The notes under the pieces: generated by a model
Seen by the model: the letters and a program-made list of their open reading frames with translations, nothing else
Database searches by the model: none
Told to the model about the DNA's origin: nothing
Assembly (NCBI GenBank): GCA_008692225.1
Contig: VICG01000007.1
Span: forward strand, 248,001 to 312,000
Length of the DNA: 64,000 bases
Source of the DNA: Monilinia fructicola
Taxonomy: Eukaryota; Ascomycota; Leotiomycetes; Helotiales; Sclerotiniaceae
Reading direction: 5' to 3'
Program-made: the position numbers and the translations under genes
In this document: piece by piece, positions 1-12,014 of the stretch
Position numbering within the stretch: the stretch's first letter is position 1
Layout: the number at the start of each line of letters is the position of its first letter

Positions 1-2241
1 TAATCCTACCATCAATTAGCTGTTAATGACTACCTAGTAGGCAATTGACGTCTAATCTTCAGCGCTGCTAATATCTTACAATTAGATGTGTGTGTAAAGT
101 ACAGAGTAAGAATAAAATATACAGAGTACGACCCGGTGAATCAACGGATAGTTCTGCTCCGTATTCTTATCCGAGGTTTGTTTGGGTCACGTGATTAACT
201 GGATCGACAGGTCTACCAGGTCGAGCCTACGGAGTACAGTCTAAAGCCGACAGTCCATGGATCCCTCAACAAATTTGAACACTCAATTAGCGTAACGCGT
301 TCAAAACCCGCGATTTGAAGATGTACGGAGTGAATATAATAGATTTTGAGATGTGCAATAGAAGAAAGGTGAGGTGCATCGCTCACGTGTTTAGACGTGT
401 TCATCTACAGCAGAATAACATGGATCGATAATATGATGATGTACATACTCTGTGCTCGGTACAGTAGTAGAGCAGGTAACCTTTATAGAGTACTTTCATA
501 CCCTTGGGCATATCTTTCATCATCTTCCACTTTTCATTTCACAGTATCAGTCAACCTGTGAGACTTAAATCTCACGCAAAAATGGAGGAAATCTCGTCAA
601 CACTCATCGTGAAGGGGTTTTAACAAAATACGAAGATCAGCAGTTGAATCTGATCCACTTGATGATTGATGATAAATAGCCGGATGGTGCAATTTGGTGA
701 TGGCTTCGCATCTTCAGTTTGCGGAGGCTGGGATGGATAGGAAGTTAGGAACCTGCTTATTAGTATCGTATCGTATCGGGGTGCTTTACTTACCAGGTAG
801 TTGGAGTTATTCTGTACGGACTCCGGAGTATCTGCACAGATATGCAATATCCCGAAGGCCGAAGAATTCTCTTCCATCTTTTCTGCCTCCATGAAGATAT
901 CAAGTGAAGTGGGTCAGTTTAATGGGAGCGGTGAGGTGAGATGTGAAATGTGGTTGACGATAAGTTGATAGATAGATAGATAACATTATGGAGTAATTAC
1001 GGTTGGAATTATTAATCGAACTTTTTATATTCAATTTCGTTGATAGAGTCAATTCACAAACAAACAGTTATTAATACCTTGCAGGTTGTAAAGCATAATT
1101 ACTCACAACCTCACAATATCACGATATTCATCACATCTATCATCACATCTATCATGTTCACTACAGTACCTCCAGCCCTCTTCTGTTCCCCTCACCAGCA
1201 CTTTTCCCGAACTTGAACTGTGCATAAACTTCCATTGCCACATGGTAACACCACGTTCATTAGATATCTACGGAGTGGAGATGCATCTATCCGAACCAAG
1301 GGTAATCGTCTGTTAAACGTGCAAGGTACGAAATAGCAATGGCTGATATTCTAAGGTAGGTACCAAAAAAACAAGATCCGGAGATGCTAGATACTTCAAC
1401 CAATCATATTGCTTACTTTTATCAATCAGATCAAAGAATATTAATTAAAATTCCATCATCTCAAATAAAGTAAGATCACATAACGAAACGGTCGTTTACT
1501 CAATTTGAAATTCGAGTTCCAATTCAAGTATCCAAAGACTCTCGCTTAGAGTCTGTCTGCCAACTTTAAATCATTGATGACCTGACAACAAATACCCCTA
1601 ATCCCCCACCTTCCTATTCGGTAAGATCTCCGTTCAATCCATAAGGTTATCCATCGGATAAGCATTATCATTCTTCCATTCTGCCATTCTTCCATCCTAT
1701 CATCTAATCATCTAATCATCTAATCGTCCACCATTCACATTCACATTCACAACAATTTCATAAGACATCCCAAGATCATGGAAATTTGGTAAAGTTATTC
1801 CATCATCACAACCGTCTCCCAATCTAATACCTTAATCCGTGACTCTGCTCCATTGCAACATTTCCAAGAATTCATTACACAATGAATTCATTTATGTTTT
1901 ATGTCTTATCGTGAAGGTCGTATAACATATATTCACCTTCCTATTTGGGATTCACTAAATGTAAAGTTACACACGGATGAAGAACTGTCCACGGGTAGCT
2001 AAGACCTCGGAGTCTATGACTACTAAAAGACTACTGTACTAGCACTACTACAGTAAGTTGATGGATATCCATGGATGCGGGGTACCAGAAAGTGGAATCA
2101 AATCAATTTATGGGAAAGTACTTTTACCCTAAATTCCCCAAGTTTTGATATTTTGATATCTAGACCTTCCTCTTCCCCCTTCCCCATTATCCTTCTACTC
2201 ATTCTCAATCCACTCACCTCATCTTTATTAGAGTTGTGATC
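1..2241. other. AT-rich intergenic region upstream of the peptidase gene
   Basis: No open frame here has recognisable domain content or a credible splice structure; the short frames overlap on both strands and look random. Small repeats are visible: a GATA run near 966-982 and three 8-bp CATCTAAT units at 1701-1724. The last ~80 bases before 2242 are pyrimidine-rich (TTCCTCTTCCCCCTTCCCC), as is common just upstream of fungal start codons. Confidence 0.6.
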
Positions 2242-4265
2242 ATGGTTGGGTTTTCAGTTCTCATCTCTACAGCTTTAGCTGCTCAAACTGCTTTTGCTGG
2301 TGCAGTCATTCGATCCAGAACTAACTATGCAGTCAAGGAAAAACATTATGTTCCTAGACAATGGAAGAGAGTAGCTCGTGCTCCCGCTGAAGGTATCATT
2401 AATTTGAATATCGCATTGAAGCAGAGTCAATTCGATGAACTTGAGAGACAATTGTATCAAGGTGAGTAACCTTTCAAATAATTGTATTCAATCAGGTCAG
2501 ATTAACTAATTATAATTTGCAGTATCTGATCCTTTCCACGAAAAATATGGTAATCATTTGACCTCTGATGAAGTCGATGAATTGATTCGTCCATCATCCC
2601 AAACTCTCGATTCGACTCGTGAATGGCTTCTTGACAATGGAATTGATGCTTCACGTTTAAGCTACAGTAGCGCAAAAGATTGGATTCATCTCTCTATTCC
2701 AGTCAAGGATGCCGAGCGCTTGCTCGATACAGAATACCACGTTTATGAGCATGAGGCAGGGGGTCAAATCATCCGTACACCAAATTGGTCACTTCCTCTT
2801 CATCTTCACAAGCACATTGATGCCATTCAGCCAACAACTTCATTCATGCGCGCTGCACCAAGATCAAGCTACAACCCACGAAACTTGAAGGTTGTCCCGA
2901 GACACACAAACTACATTGAAGGACAACTCAGTGAAGGTCAAACTCCAGCTGGATATACACCACCATCAAATACTACGCTCTCGAAATTATGTGATGCTAC
3001 TGCAGTATCTCCTCAATGTTTCCAAGCTCTCTACAAAACTGGAAATTATAAGCCAAAATCTGCTGGCAAGAACAAGATTGGATTCAAACAATTTCCTGGG
3101 AGAGGTACCAATCCGACCAGATGATGCATTATTCTTGCTCAAGTATCGCCCTGATGCTGTGGCCTCGGCATATCAATTTAAGTATGTTTCCATCAATGGT
3201 GGACCAGTTCAAAACACCACCCTGACTGCCGATCAATTGGCAAATGGAGCAGGCAAAGAGGCCAATCTTGATCTTACAGCCATCACTGGAATCAGTTACC
3301 CAACACCAATTACTGCCTACTCCACAGGTGGACAGCCACCTTTTAATGCCTCAATCGGTACAGATTCTAATAGCAACGAACCATATGCTGATTGGTTGAA
3401 TTATGTCCTCGCACAACCTGACTCAGAAATCCCACAAGTTATCAGCACATCATACGGCGATGAAGAACAAACTGTTCCCGAATTTTATGCCAAGCGTGTT
3501 TGCGAACAACTTGCTCAACTTGGTGCCAGGGGTGTTTCTATCCTCTTCTCCAGTGGAGACTATGGTGTTGGAGATAACGGTACCTGTATCTCCAATGATG
3601 GAAAGAATACCACGCAATTTATTCCGGATTTCCCAACCAGTTGTCCATACGTTACTTCCGTTGGGGCAACCAAATTCTTTGAACCAGAGGTCGCTGCTTA
3701 CCGTCCTACTGGTATCGATCCTATCGATGGTAAAAAACATGGTGGTTGGTCCACTGGTGCTGGGTTCAGTAATTACTTTGCTAGACCTAGTTATCAGGAT
3801 AAGGTCGTCTCTGATTACATCAAGAACCTCAATGGAACATTCGATGGCCTTTATAATAAATGTACGTTCCTTCCCACCCCTTCTCAAACATAATCTCGCG
3901 AGAAACTCTACTGACAAGCCCCAGCTGGTCGCGCTTACCCAGATATCTCGGCTCAAGGTACCTACTTCGCGTACGTCTGGAACCAAACCTATGGATCCAT
4001 CTCCGGTACCTCAGCCTCTACTCCATTGTTGTCTGGCATCATCGCACTCGTCAACGATGCATTGATCGCCAAAGGCAAACCAGTTCTCGGATTCCTCAAT
4101 CCATGGTTGTATAGCAAGGGCCACAAGGGCTTCACTGATATCCTCAGCGGAAGCGCAGTTGGTTGCGATGGACCCGGATTCCCCGTCACCAAGGGATGGG
4201 ATCCCGCAACAGGTTTTGGGACTCCAAATTTCCCCGAGCTCTTGAAGCTTGCTGGTGCAAATTAG
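2242..4265 (+). CDS. Secreted tripeptidyl-peptidase, sedolisin family (S53), one frame break
   Basis: Serine-carboxyl peptidase of the sedolisin family, expected to be secreted as a proenzyme and to release tripeptides from protein N-termini at acidic pH. The start at 2242 opens a signal peptide (MVGFSVLISTALAAQTAFAG), followed by the pro-domain. Three exons: introns 2462-2522 and 3862-3924, both GT-AG and both restoring the family frame. The catalytic domain shows EANLDL (Glu/Asp pair), SSGDYGVGDNG (oxyanion Asp region), and SGTSASTP (nucleophile Ser, about 4004). The C-terminal GWDPATGFGTPNF is the usual calcium-site region. Expected length is about 632 residues, normal for fungal TPPs. One extra base at TTT 3092-3094 moves the frame between GFKQF and FLGEV; both sides match the family, so this is probably a homopolymer error rather than decay. 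Several N-glycosylation sequons (NTT, NGT) fit secretion. Confidence 0.9.
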
Positions 4266-5764
4266 TCAAGAAACTCTGGAAGTAGATCGCATGGCGGAAT
4301 CGGCGGTAGTGACGAATAATTAATTCTAATGATATAATGGTTACCCACGTATACTTAACTTCGTTGATTGTTTTATCAAAGTATTTTTATGGGTAATAGG
4401 TTCATACTACGCGTATGGTAATAACGACAGGACGTTAATCATTAAGCGCTGCCATACAATCATTGGATAAATTATCGATCGTGTAAAAATATCCAGGCTC
4501 CCCCTTGCTCTCTCAAGCTTATCATCGCTAAGCTTTAGCTTTAGTTCCATTCCAACCTTAGCCCCCTTCACCGTCAACTATCTTTTCATCCATACCTCCT
4601 TACATATCTCCTGAGAAAATATACTAATGAATTTATAAACTGACAACCTAATAAAATTGATCTATATATCTCATAAGTTTAAAACACAAATGGTTAACTT
4701 TTCTTTGAAAGTCATTCCTCACCTTGGTTACTCAGGTGCCTTGCTATTTAATTGGTTGGTTGGTTTGGAGGAGATTAGGTCATGGTGGGATTATTTGTGT
4801 TGGGTGGTTTATTATGTGCTGAGTGATGGGATTGGATGGGATGGGAGGTTGATATTTGGATTCAGCGATTAGCGTTCGATGGAACAGAAGGAAAGATATT
4901 TCTTGGGCTGGACTTGTCTTGGGGGCATAGAATAGGAGGGAGGATCGGAGAGAAAGATTTGTAATCGGAATCAGTAGATTAGAGTTATAGGGGCTTTTGC
5001 TACTGTTGCGATGGCAATTCCAAGTATCAAAGTTCTCTCTCCGCTGGATCCCGAAACCTGGCTCACATCGTATTGTTTTCTTCGTCCATTTACATCTGGA
5101 AATTCTACCGGCGTCCTAGTCCTTCTCCATCGTCCGGTCGTATTATGTTCAGTTCGCTCGAATGATCTAGTACAATTGAAGACTCTTGCAACCATTCTAT
5201 GTTCATAAGTATTGACATCCCAGATACGCAATATACCTGTTCATAACATCCAGGCACTTTTCAACAAAAGACTCGCCCATAAATACTGTGACCCTCCATA
5301 TCAACCTCAATTTCGTAGATTTCCCTATGTTAATATCACATGACGTCAACTCTCTCCCCTTCCAACATCAACGCCAGGACAACACCTTACCAATTCATTC
5401 TCCGATTTTCATCACCCAATTGTACCGTTTCTCTACTTTCCATCACTTTATATGGTACTAATGGTATATCCTACGGCACCGGAAATCTACTCATGATACG
5501 ATACAAGGTACGACCGTACAGGTCCCCCCTTTCCTATAAAAGACTCATTAATCACCAACTCAACTCCCTCTAATCCATCACAATCATCTCCAAACCAAGA
5601 AAACCATCACAAACATCAACGTTCATCTCCACCACACCACCACGCGCCATTTCATCAACCAACATATCCACACTCCAACCGGGCCAACAACTGCAAATAC
5701 CATTCCACAAAACCCAAACTCTCGAACCACAATTTTCATCACCCATAACCCCCCCAAACTCGCA
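4266..5764. other. Intergenic, no supported gene
   Basis: Contains the 3' region of the peptidase gene and the promoter of the small GW-FM gene at 5765. A 61-codon frame at 4690-4872 is rich in Trp, Gly and Leu and shows no family signature; I do not call it. The last ~190 bases are strongly C/A-rich (CCATCACAATCATCTCC-type), typical of fungal 5' leaders. Confidence 0.5.
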
Positions 5765-6037
5765 ATGTCCCCCCAGCCCCAACCCCAAACCCTCTCCGCA
5801 ATCCTCCACAAGGCCGGTTTCGCAAACCTAAAACACTTCATGGAAGCAAGCGGTCTCCGTATCTACGAAAACGAACATATACTCCGGGCCTGGGACATGC
5901 TCGAGGGAATGCGAGGGGATTACGGGGAGAACTCTGAGGTTGCTGCTGTTGAGAAATCTGTGGAGGAGATTCAGAACAGTGGTGGGACTGCTGCTGATCT
6001 TCATTCCAATATTGCCGAGGGAGATACGAGGAAGTGA
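5765..6037 (+). CDS. Small GW-FM-motif protein, 90 residues, hypothetical
   Basis: I do not recognise a named family. The ATG at 5765 follows a long C/A-rich leader. Residues ~9-46 (LSAILHKAGFANLKHFMEAS, then GLRIYENEHILRAWDML) match the motif shared by the neighbouring genes: hydrophobic stretch, GF/GW, FM, GL, acidic residue, then an amphipathic helix ending in a hydrophobic pair. The remaining ~45 residues are acidic and Ser/Gly/Ala-rich. No signal peptide or membrane segment, so probably cytoplasmic or nuclear. This is the shortest member and the most upstream. It is likely real because the same motif recurs independently in six other genes within 15 kb. Confidence 0.6.
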   Translation: MSPQPQPQTLSAILHKAGFANLKHFMEASGLRIYENEHILRAWDMLEGMRGDYGENSEVAAVEKSVEEIQNSGGTAADLHSNIAEGDTRK

Positions 6038-7479
6038 GGAAACGGGGAATGCGGAATGGGGTATTGGCTACTTGATGGGAGATGAAGAGATTTGATCACC
6101 GTGGTGATATGATATGATGTGATACTATCTCATGGGCTCCGGGCATCAGAAAGGCAGAACTCGTTTCTTTTTCGGGACATTAACTAGGCTGAGTTTCTAG
6201 GTGAGATAATGGAGAATGATACTTAAGCATGAATATGATATCGGGTTTCTTGTAAGGTAGAGTTCAAGCGTGAGGTCCTTTTTGGTCAACTTTGTGATAT
6301 GGTGAGTATTTGGATTGATCAGTTTGTGAAAGATGATGATATTTTGGCAGTTGGGGAGGATTTTAGGTGTGACATTGGCGGTTGGTTTTCATCTCTGTCA
6401 GAGAGAGTAAAGAGCTAAGATTTGGTGTGGATGTTGGAAGAAAGGGGATAGAATAAGGGTCGAGAATTCAAAGTAGCTCTTCGTGACCAGACGTTTTGTG
6501 ATTGGTAGATAAAACGAAGGTGGATGATCCTCATTATAGCCCTTTTTTGGAGCAAATATTAGGTTAGTTAGATACTCTCAGCTTTCTGAGATCTGATACT
6601 GTTTTTGTAAAATTATTATTGAATACTCTCTTCCGAATCATCATTGAATACTCTATTACCCCCATCCCTATTTCCTCCTCCGGCTAACTTTACAAGTCAC
6701 AAATTCACCTGATTTGGAATTCTTGTTGATGATTCCAAGACTCCTAGTGAGATTAAGGTCGAGAAGAAAGAATTCAAGGTTGTGTTTCAAGCTTTCTCAA
6801 ATCGTATAAAAGCAAGTGCCTCGTGATGCTTCTTTAGCTAAGGAAATTTATGCATGACATAATAGAGACCTAGAATTTACAGGCTTGACACCTGAGATGA
6901 TATAAGAGGGCTTGGATGATATGACTGCGGGCATGAATCTTAGGAGGAAGCGAGAGAAGCGAGATGATAGATCTATTGGTACAATCAGTGATATCCATCC
7001 TACTTTAATCCCAATCTTGTTTATTCGAGTGCTCATAATTTGGATGGATGTTTCGGCAAACAAGGACGTTTCATAGGCTGTTATAATTAATGTGATTTGT
7101 TGCTTCAGAAAAAGAGATTATTGAATGACTTAATGTTATTGATACAAGGAAATAACTCAGAGCACATAGAAAACATGGTAGGTGAAAGATTCAGTGAGGA
7201 TAGAGGTGCAGTAAGTACAAATGATGGGGTTTCATCTTATCTTGCAATTAGTCGATAATCTAATGCCAGTGTGACACTATCTTCCTGTCACAAAAGGATA
7301 CTGAGACCTTGTGAGAAAACTTTTCTTTATTGAGGTCACAAACACATAGTTTGGATTTTCCTTGTGCCCAAATTTACAAGTATCTCACAGTCTCTTCCTC
7401 CAGGTATAAGAGCATACAAATCTTCTACTTTAACTTGAAAAGTAAGTAGTTACCACAAAATCATAACAGGCTTACCAAA
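6038..7479. other. Intergenic within the GW-FM cluster
   Basis: No credible gene. A 71-codon minus frame at 6848-7063 lacks motif content. The final ~50 bases before 7480 form an A-rich leader. Confidence 0.5.
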
Positions 7480-8235
7480 ATGCAATCGGACCCTGAAACT
7501 ACAGATAAAGTTTCCTCGGCGCTGGCCATCCAAGGCGATAAGTCAGACTATGCAATCATACGAGCCGCAATGGAAGATTTTATGAAACTCTACGGGTTAA
7601 ATATCCGACATAAAAAAGATTATCAACTAGTAAAAAGAATTCTCAATGACATGCAAGCACATGACAAGAAATGGCCCGCTATTGACGAGAATAGAGTACT
7701 AGCTAATGATTCTGATCCTAGCGATGGAGATAACGAGAAGCAAGATAGCAGCGGCTCCCAATTCATCGAGCGAAGCCCAACCTATTTGTCCGCAATGGCT
7801 TCAGATAGCTCAGTCGCAGTTTCTGCCAATACAGAGATCACAACGGCTCCTGCAACTACGATTCGCAGGACCGGTTATCGTTGGTATAGAGATGATGATG
7901 GTGTCTTTGTTGATTACGTAGCAGAGCAAAGTCCTGTGGAGCCAGTTGCTACAAGCCAAGATGAGGAGGTCGTTTCACGTGTTGCAGAAAGAGCAGATGA
8001 AGAGGCAGGAAAAAGGGAAGCTAAGAATGAGATGGAAGGCGGAAGTAGGATAGCAATAGATCGTAAAGAACTACCTTCTGCTGGGTTTGAAGCTATGAGC
8101 CTTACCGACGGAAGAGATATCCGGGGCTCAGAGAATTTTGTTGTTGGTGATGATGAGGAGGCTGGTGTATTGCATGGAGAGAAAGACTCTGGAACTAATG
8201 ATGGCAATGATCAGTCATATGAAATGTGGTGGTGA
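7480..8235 (+). CDS. GW-FM-motif protein with acidic disordered tail (251 residues)
   Basis: Unknown function. ATG at 7480 sits in a good fungal context (CAAAATGC). Residues ~25-58 carry the motif in a variant lacking the first Trp (DYAIIRAAMEDFMKLYGLNI, then a basic KKDY and VKRIL). The rest of the protein is hydrophilic and rich in Asp, Glu, Ser and Thr, with one aromatic patch near residue 130 (TGYRWYRDDDGVFVDYVAE). It ends with the aromatic tail SYEMWW. Single exon, no secretion signal. The conserved part is confined to the N-terminus while the tail diverges between paralogues, suggesting a short folded module attached to a fast-evolving disordered region. Confidence 0.65.
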   Translation: MQSDPETTDKVSSALAIQGDKSDYAIIRAAMEDFMKLYGLNIRHKKDYQLVKRILNDMQAHDKKWPAIDENRVLANDSDPSDGDNEKQDSSGSQFIERSPTYLSAMASDSSVAVSANTEITTAPATTIRRTGYRWYRDDDGVFVDYVAEQSPVEPVATSQDEEVVSRVAERADEEAGKREAKNEMEGGSRIAIDRKELPSAGFEAMSLTDGRDIRGSENFVVGDDEEAGVLHGEKDSGTNDGNDQSYEMWW

Positions 8236-8701
8236 TGAAAACCAGAGTCTTCATCTAGCTTTGGAGTAGGCTGAAAAATATTCATCTTGTGGTGAAAGGT
8301 TCTAGGCTATCTTTATGTTCTCATACTGTGAATATAGCAAGAGTATTATTCTAGTGCATACACTTCTACCATGAGACTTATACTCATTGCAAAAGTAAAT
8401 ATACTATGATCGTATTTTTGACTGGCAAACAAAGGAGATGCTAAATGATGAACTATCAATATAGCTTACCAAAAGAGCCAAGAGGGGCTCAATAAAACGA
8501 CATAGAAGGAAATAACCTCAAGTACACATACACTGCAGGAGCTCACCAGAAATGGAGATTCACGACGTTCTTTCCCCATGAAAAATAGCTGCTGTATCGC
8601 ACCTCCAAATCAATCATAGCAAACAAAAACACCAAACAATTCTTGTTGAACTCACTTCATAACTCTGAACTTGACATTTGGAAATAGCCACAGATTGAGG
8701 A
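8236..8701. other. Short intergenic region, nothing recognised
   Basis: AT-rich spacer between two GW-FM genes in the same direction. No open frame with motif content and no obvious repeat seen. Confidence 0.5.
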
Positions 8702-9448
8702 ATGTCACCTAATAATCCACCCTCTGCGAGTTCGCTGCAGCAAGAGACCAATCAAGACTTTCCCGTTCTTCACAACCGCAAGATGAAGGAATTGGAGCGG
8801 GAGTATAGGTCCACAAATCGGACTGACGATACTCAAACAAATAGTAGAGGACACTCTGCAGGAGCCATGGCAATACTTCAAAGCTTTAATGGAATGAAGG
8901 GATTTATGGAGTCTTACGGCCTCAAAATCTGGCTTGATGAGGATGTCCAAACAGCACGTCAGATTATCAACAAAATGCTAGAGTACGACGAGCAACATGG
9001 AGATTTTGGACTGTTGGACGAAGAATCTGCCGACGGTGTTATTTCTGGACGGGAGTTCGAGGATGAGATGGAGGATACATCCAGGATTGAGAATACGTAC
9101 CAGAATGCAGATGAAAATAATGAGGGAAGTGGGATGGGTAATTTGGACTTGGATACCCGACAGTGGGAAGTTTCACATGGTGAGAGATACTGTGTTCCGG
9201 ATGAATTGGAGGGTGATGATGTAGGTGGTGATTGCGAGGGCTCTTGCAATAGGGAGGAGAACTTTGATGTGTCGATTGTCGATAGGGAAGAGGGTTGTGA
9301 TGACTATGGTTTTGGTGGATGCGAAGATGATGGACAAGGTTGTTATGGGGATGATTATGATGGCAATGATTGTGAGGGGTATGATTATGGTCGCGATGAT
9401 GACGAGTGTGATTATGGTGATGACAATTGTGATTATGATAGTTACTAG
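8702..9448 (+). CDS. GW-FM-motif protein with Asp/Gly/Tyr/Cys-rich tail (248 residues)
   Basis: Unknown function. The motif lies at residues ~58-95 (AMAILQSFNGMKGFMESYGL, then LDEDVQTARQII). Before it is a polar N-terminus; after it the protein becomes very acidic. The last ~75 residues consist almost entirely of Asp, Gly, Tyr and Cys (for example CEDDGQGCYGDDYDGNDCEG). Such a tail could bind cations or positively charged partners, but that is inference. The strong codon bias (GAT, GGT, TAT) also opens Met/Val-rich frames on the same DNA; those are shadows. Single exon, no signal peptide. Confidence 0.65.
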   Translation: MSPNNPPSASSLQQETNQDFPVLHNRKMKELEREYRSTNRTDDTQTNSRGHSAGAMAILQSFNGMKGFMESYGLKIWLDEDVQTARQIINKMLEYDEQHGDFGLLDEESADGVISGREFEDEMEDTSRIENTYQNADENNEGSGMGNLDLDTRQWEVSHGERYCVPDELEGDDVGGDCEGSCNREENFDVSIVDREEGCDDYGFGGCEDDGQGCYGDDYDGNDCEGYDYGRDDDECDYGDDNCDYDSY

Positions 9449-10961
9449 GACTGAGTGAAGTGGAGGCTAAAGCATCGATATATTCACCTGCATTGGTAGA
9501 TTAGGGAGGGGTAACAAATTGACCATAAGAACAATCATACAAATACTGTAATAATAGACAACGAATATCATCTTCTCCCACGGTTGTATGACTTGTATTT
9601 GATCATGGCATCAGATGAGCAATTTTAGTTCGCGATAGAGGCGATCCCTCTTTGTTACTGCGATGTATTGCCGAAGCAACTTGGTTCACAAACCAGGATG
9701 ACATGAGTCTCAGAAGCTATACTCAAGCCAAGTAGTTGATTCTATCATCATATTTGAAAGAGTCCAAAGCAAAGGGGCAATAAGTCCTTGCGGGTAAGGG
9801 AGGAATTAGCAGGTTGGAATGGAATAGCCACATAATAGAAATAATACTACTAGGAAAGTATATCAAAAAGTTTGACGTAAGTAGATGCGTCAATTGGGCA
9901 ATGATTTTGATCAGAAAGATGAATATCTCGCCAGTAAACCGGCTCATCCACAGAAACTCGACCAAAAAACTCAAATCTATTACCATACATGACTGAGAAC
10001 ATAGTTACATGTCTTTATGGATTCAAAGATTCGGCTTGGGATGTTGGTTTTATGAAAGGTTCAAGAGGAAAAGATGAATGTATAAGCGAGAAGGATTTTC
10101 GAATCTTAAGGACTAAGTGGACACTGAATTCACTTCGAGAATGCGATAGAATCAAAAAAAGAGGAAGAGGGAACTTCAGATTTATAAAATGATAACAATG
10201 TCAATGCCTATTATTGAGCGGTACCTAAAACTAACTCATTGGATTTGACCACCTTTCTCAGAAATATCATCATCGAGGGCCAGACTCAAAAATTCACGGG
10301 CAAGGCTTTGGTCCTTATCCTGAGAGATACACAAGTGTTGGATTTAAATCCATGGAAACTTAGCTGTTGGCATCTTTCTCATCTACAGAGAAGGCATTGA
10401 GTACCTAATGTGAGGTCGAAAGTCTTCAGTTGAAGTATACTCTAGATTCTTCTGATGATAGACTCAGAGCTACTCGGAGTTATGCAACCATTTCTGAGCG
10501 ACGTATCGAAATGTTGATGATGCCTGCTATTAAGAGTTGAATATTGAGGACTTGAAATGTTTCAAAGAATCTCTTATGGCTAATGACGAAATACCAAAGT
10601 TTCACTTGGAGATTTAGAATGATTGTAGTCTTGTTGATTATGTGGATGAGACGGAAGATGTTGAACCGCATAGTATAGTGAGTTAGGCGAGACAGAAAGA
10701 ATTGATTGCAGTTAAAGTTTCACTCATTCTCATCCACTCCGATGTAGGAATGATATCTAATTATCGAGTGAATGATCAAAAGAATGCGGAGATTGTTTCC
10801 CCGCACTTTGCAAGCCCTTATACTTTCACTAGTCTACCCGCACATTGTAGAAATATTCTGCCGTTCAAGAATTTTATCCATCTCCAAATCAAACAACCCA
10901 CATTACCTCCAATTCTGCAACATCTAACTCATTTCCTCAACAAGAACAGTACATCCTCAGA
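9449..10961. other. Intergenic, weak frames only
   Basis: Contains a 67-codon plus frame at 9989-10192 (ATG start, basic C-terminus) and a few minus frames, none with the GW-FM motif or another recognised signature. I see no repeat or RNA gene. Confidence 0.4.
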
Positions 10962-11438
10962 ATGAGCCATTCAGACGATTCTTCTGGCCAGTGCGATTCT
11001 TCTTGGCTCAAAGGAACTCATTGGGGCTCTATGAACATGTTTTTGCGTTCTTATGGTCTCAAGATACAAAATGATGACGATTATGCCGAGGGCAAAAAGA
11101 TTCTTGCCGCCATAAGACAAACCCATGAAGAAGAAATAGCATTTAGATCACGAAAGCCTGCCAGTAACCAGTCTACTTCCCAAAATCAACAACAGGAAGA
11201 TGGTGTAACAGATTGCATTGCCAATGACTGTAAAAGTCGTGGTGCTGGTCAGGATGGATACAAATTTGCTGTGGGAACTGGCGATATCCAGATTGAGTCG
11301 AGCCCCAGAGATGAGAAGCCAGTTCTGTATACAGGCACTTTGCAGGTATGTTTTATCTTAATAATGAGGGTTTCGGATGTTCATTGATTCTCTGGATAGT
11401 CATATCCGTATTATAGTGGTGGATCAGCAAAAGATTGA
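10962..11438 (+). CDS. GW-FM-motif protein, two exons (about 140 residues)
   Basis: Unknown function. ATG at 10962. Residues ~13-51 hold a complete motif: SSWLKGTHWGSMNMFLRSYG, then DDYAEGKKILAAIR. The tail is polar with many Gln, Ser and Asp. The codon for Gln at 11343-11345 is followed by a good donor GTATGT. An intron at 11346-11399 (54 bp, ending GGATAG) gives a short second exon, SYPYYSGGSAKD, with stop at 11436-11438. Without splicing the frame runs into a hydrophobic extension unlike its relatives, so I prefer the spliced form. The aromatic end resembles the SYEMWW end of the gene at 7480. Confidence 0.6.
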
Positions 11439-12014
11439 AGATTCGAATGGCATCATTTTCGGATTGTGATTATGGGTTGGTTATATATTCTCTTGAGGAA
11501 AAATGAAGACTAGAGTGTGAGCCAAATTAGTACTGGTACAGGATATGAGGGAAAGACATTTTATGGGACAGATCATTGGCGAAAGATGGAGGACGCTAAG
11601 TCGAATCAGAGCAATTGCTCTTTTTCTCTTCTCTCTTAAGATTTGATATTTTACTATTTGCCATGAGTTTGAATAAAAACGTTGTTCCTGACTTTCAGCT
11701 CTATCTTCACTCTCAAATCTACCTTCATAATAAGCCCCTTCCTCTTTGGCAAGCATCGATCGTGATTACTGAACTTATCCGAAGGAACTTATCCGAAGGA
11801 ACTTAACAGCTGCTTCAACTACCGATCAAGAGTTTACAGTTCTAGTTTATAGCAATCTTTTACCTTTTCAACATTATCAAAAAGACTTGTTGGACAAAAA
11901 ACATCATTTCGTCCGAATTATTAGCACAATATAGCAACAAGACAACTAATTAGCGATTTTAGGCACTCAAAGTATTCTTAATGTACCAGAAAACCCTGCA
12001 GAATCCAGAATAAG
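11439..12014. other. Intergenic with a 14-bp direct duplication
   Basis: A 14-bp unit, GAACTTATCCGAAG, occurs twice in tandem at 11771-11798. Nothing else recognisable. Confidence 0.5.

Noticed and set aside
4690..4872. 61-codon Trp-rich frame as a gene
   Set aside because: No signature, repetitive TGG/GGT composition, no conserved context.
9225..9458. Met/Val-rich plus frame
   Set aside because: Shifted-frame shadow of the GAT/GGT/TAT-rich tail of the gene at 8702.
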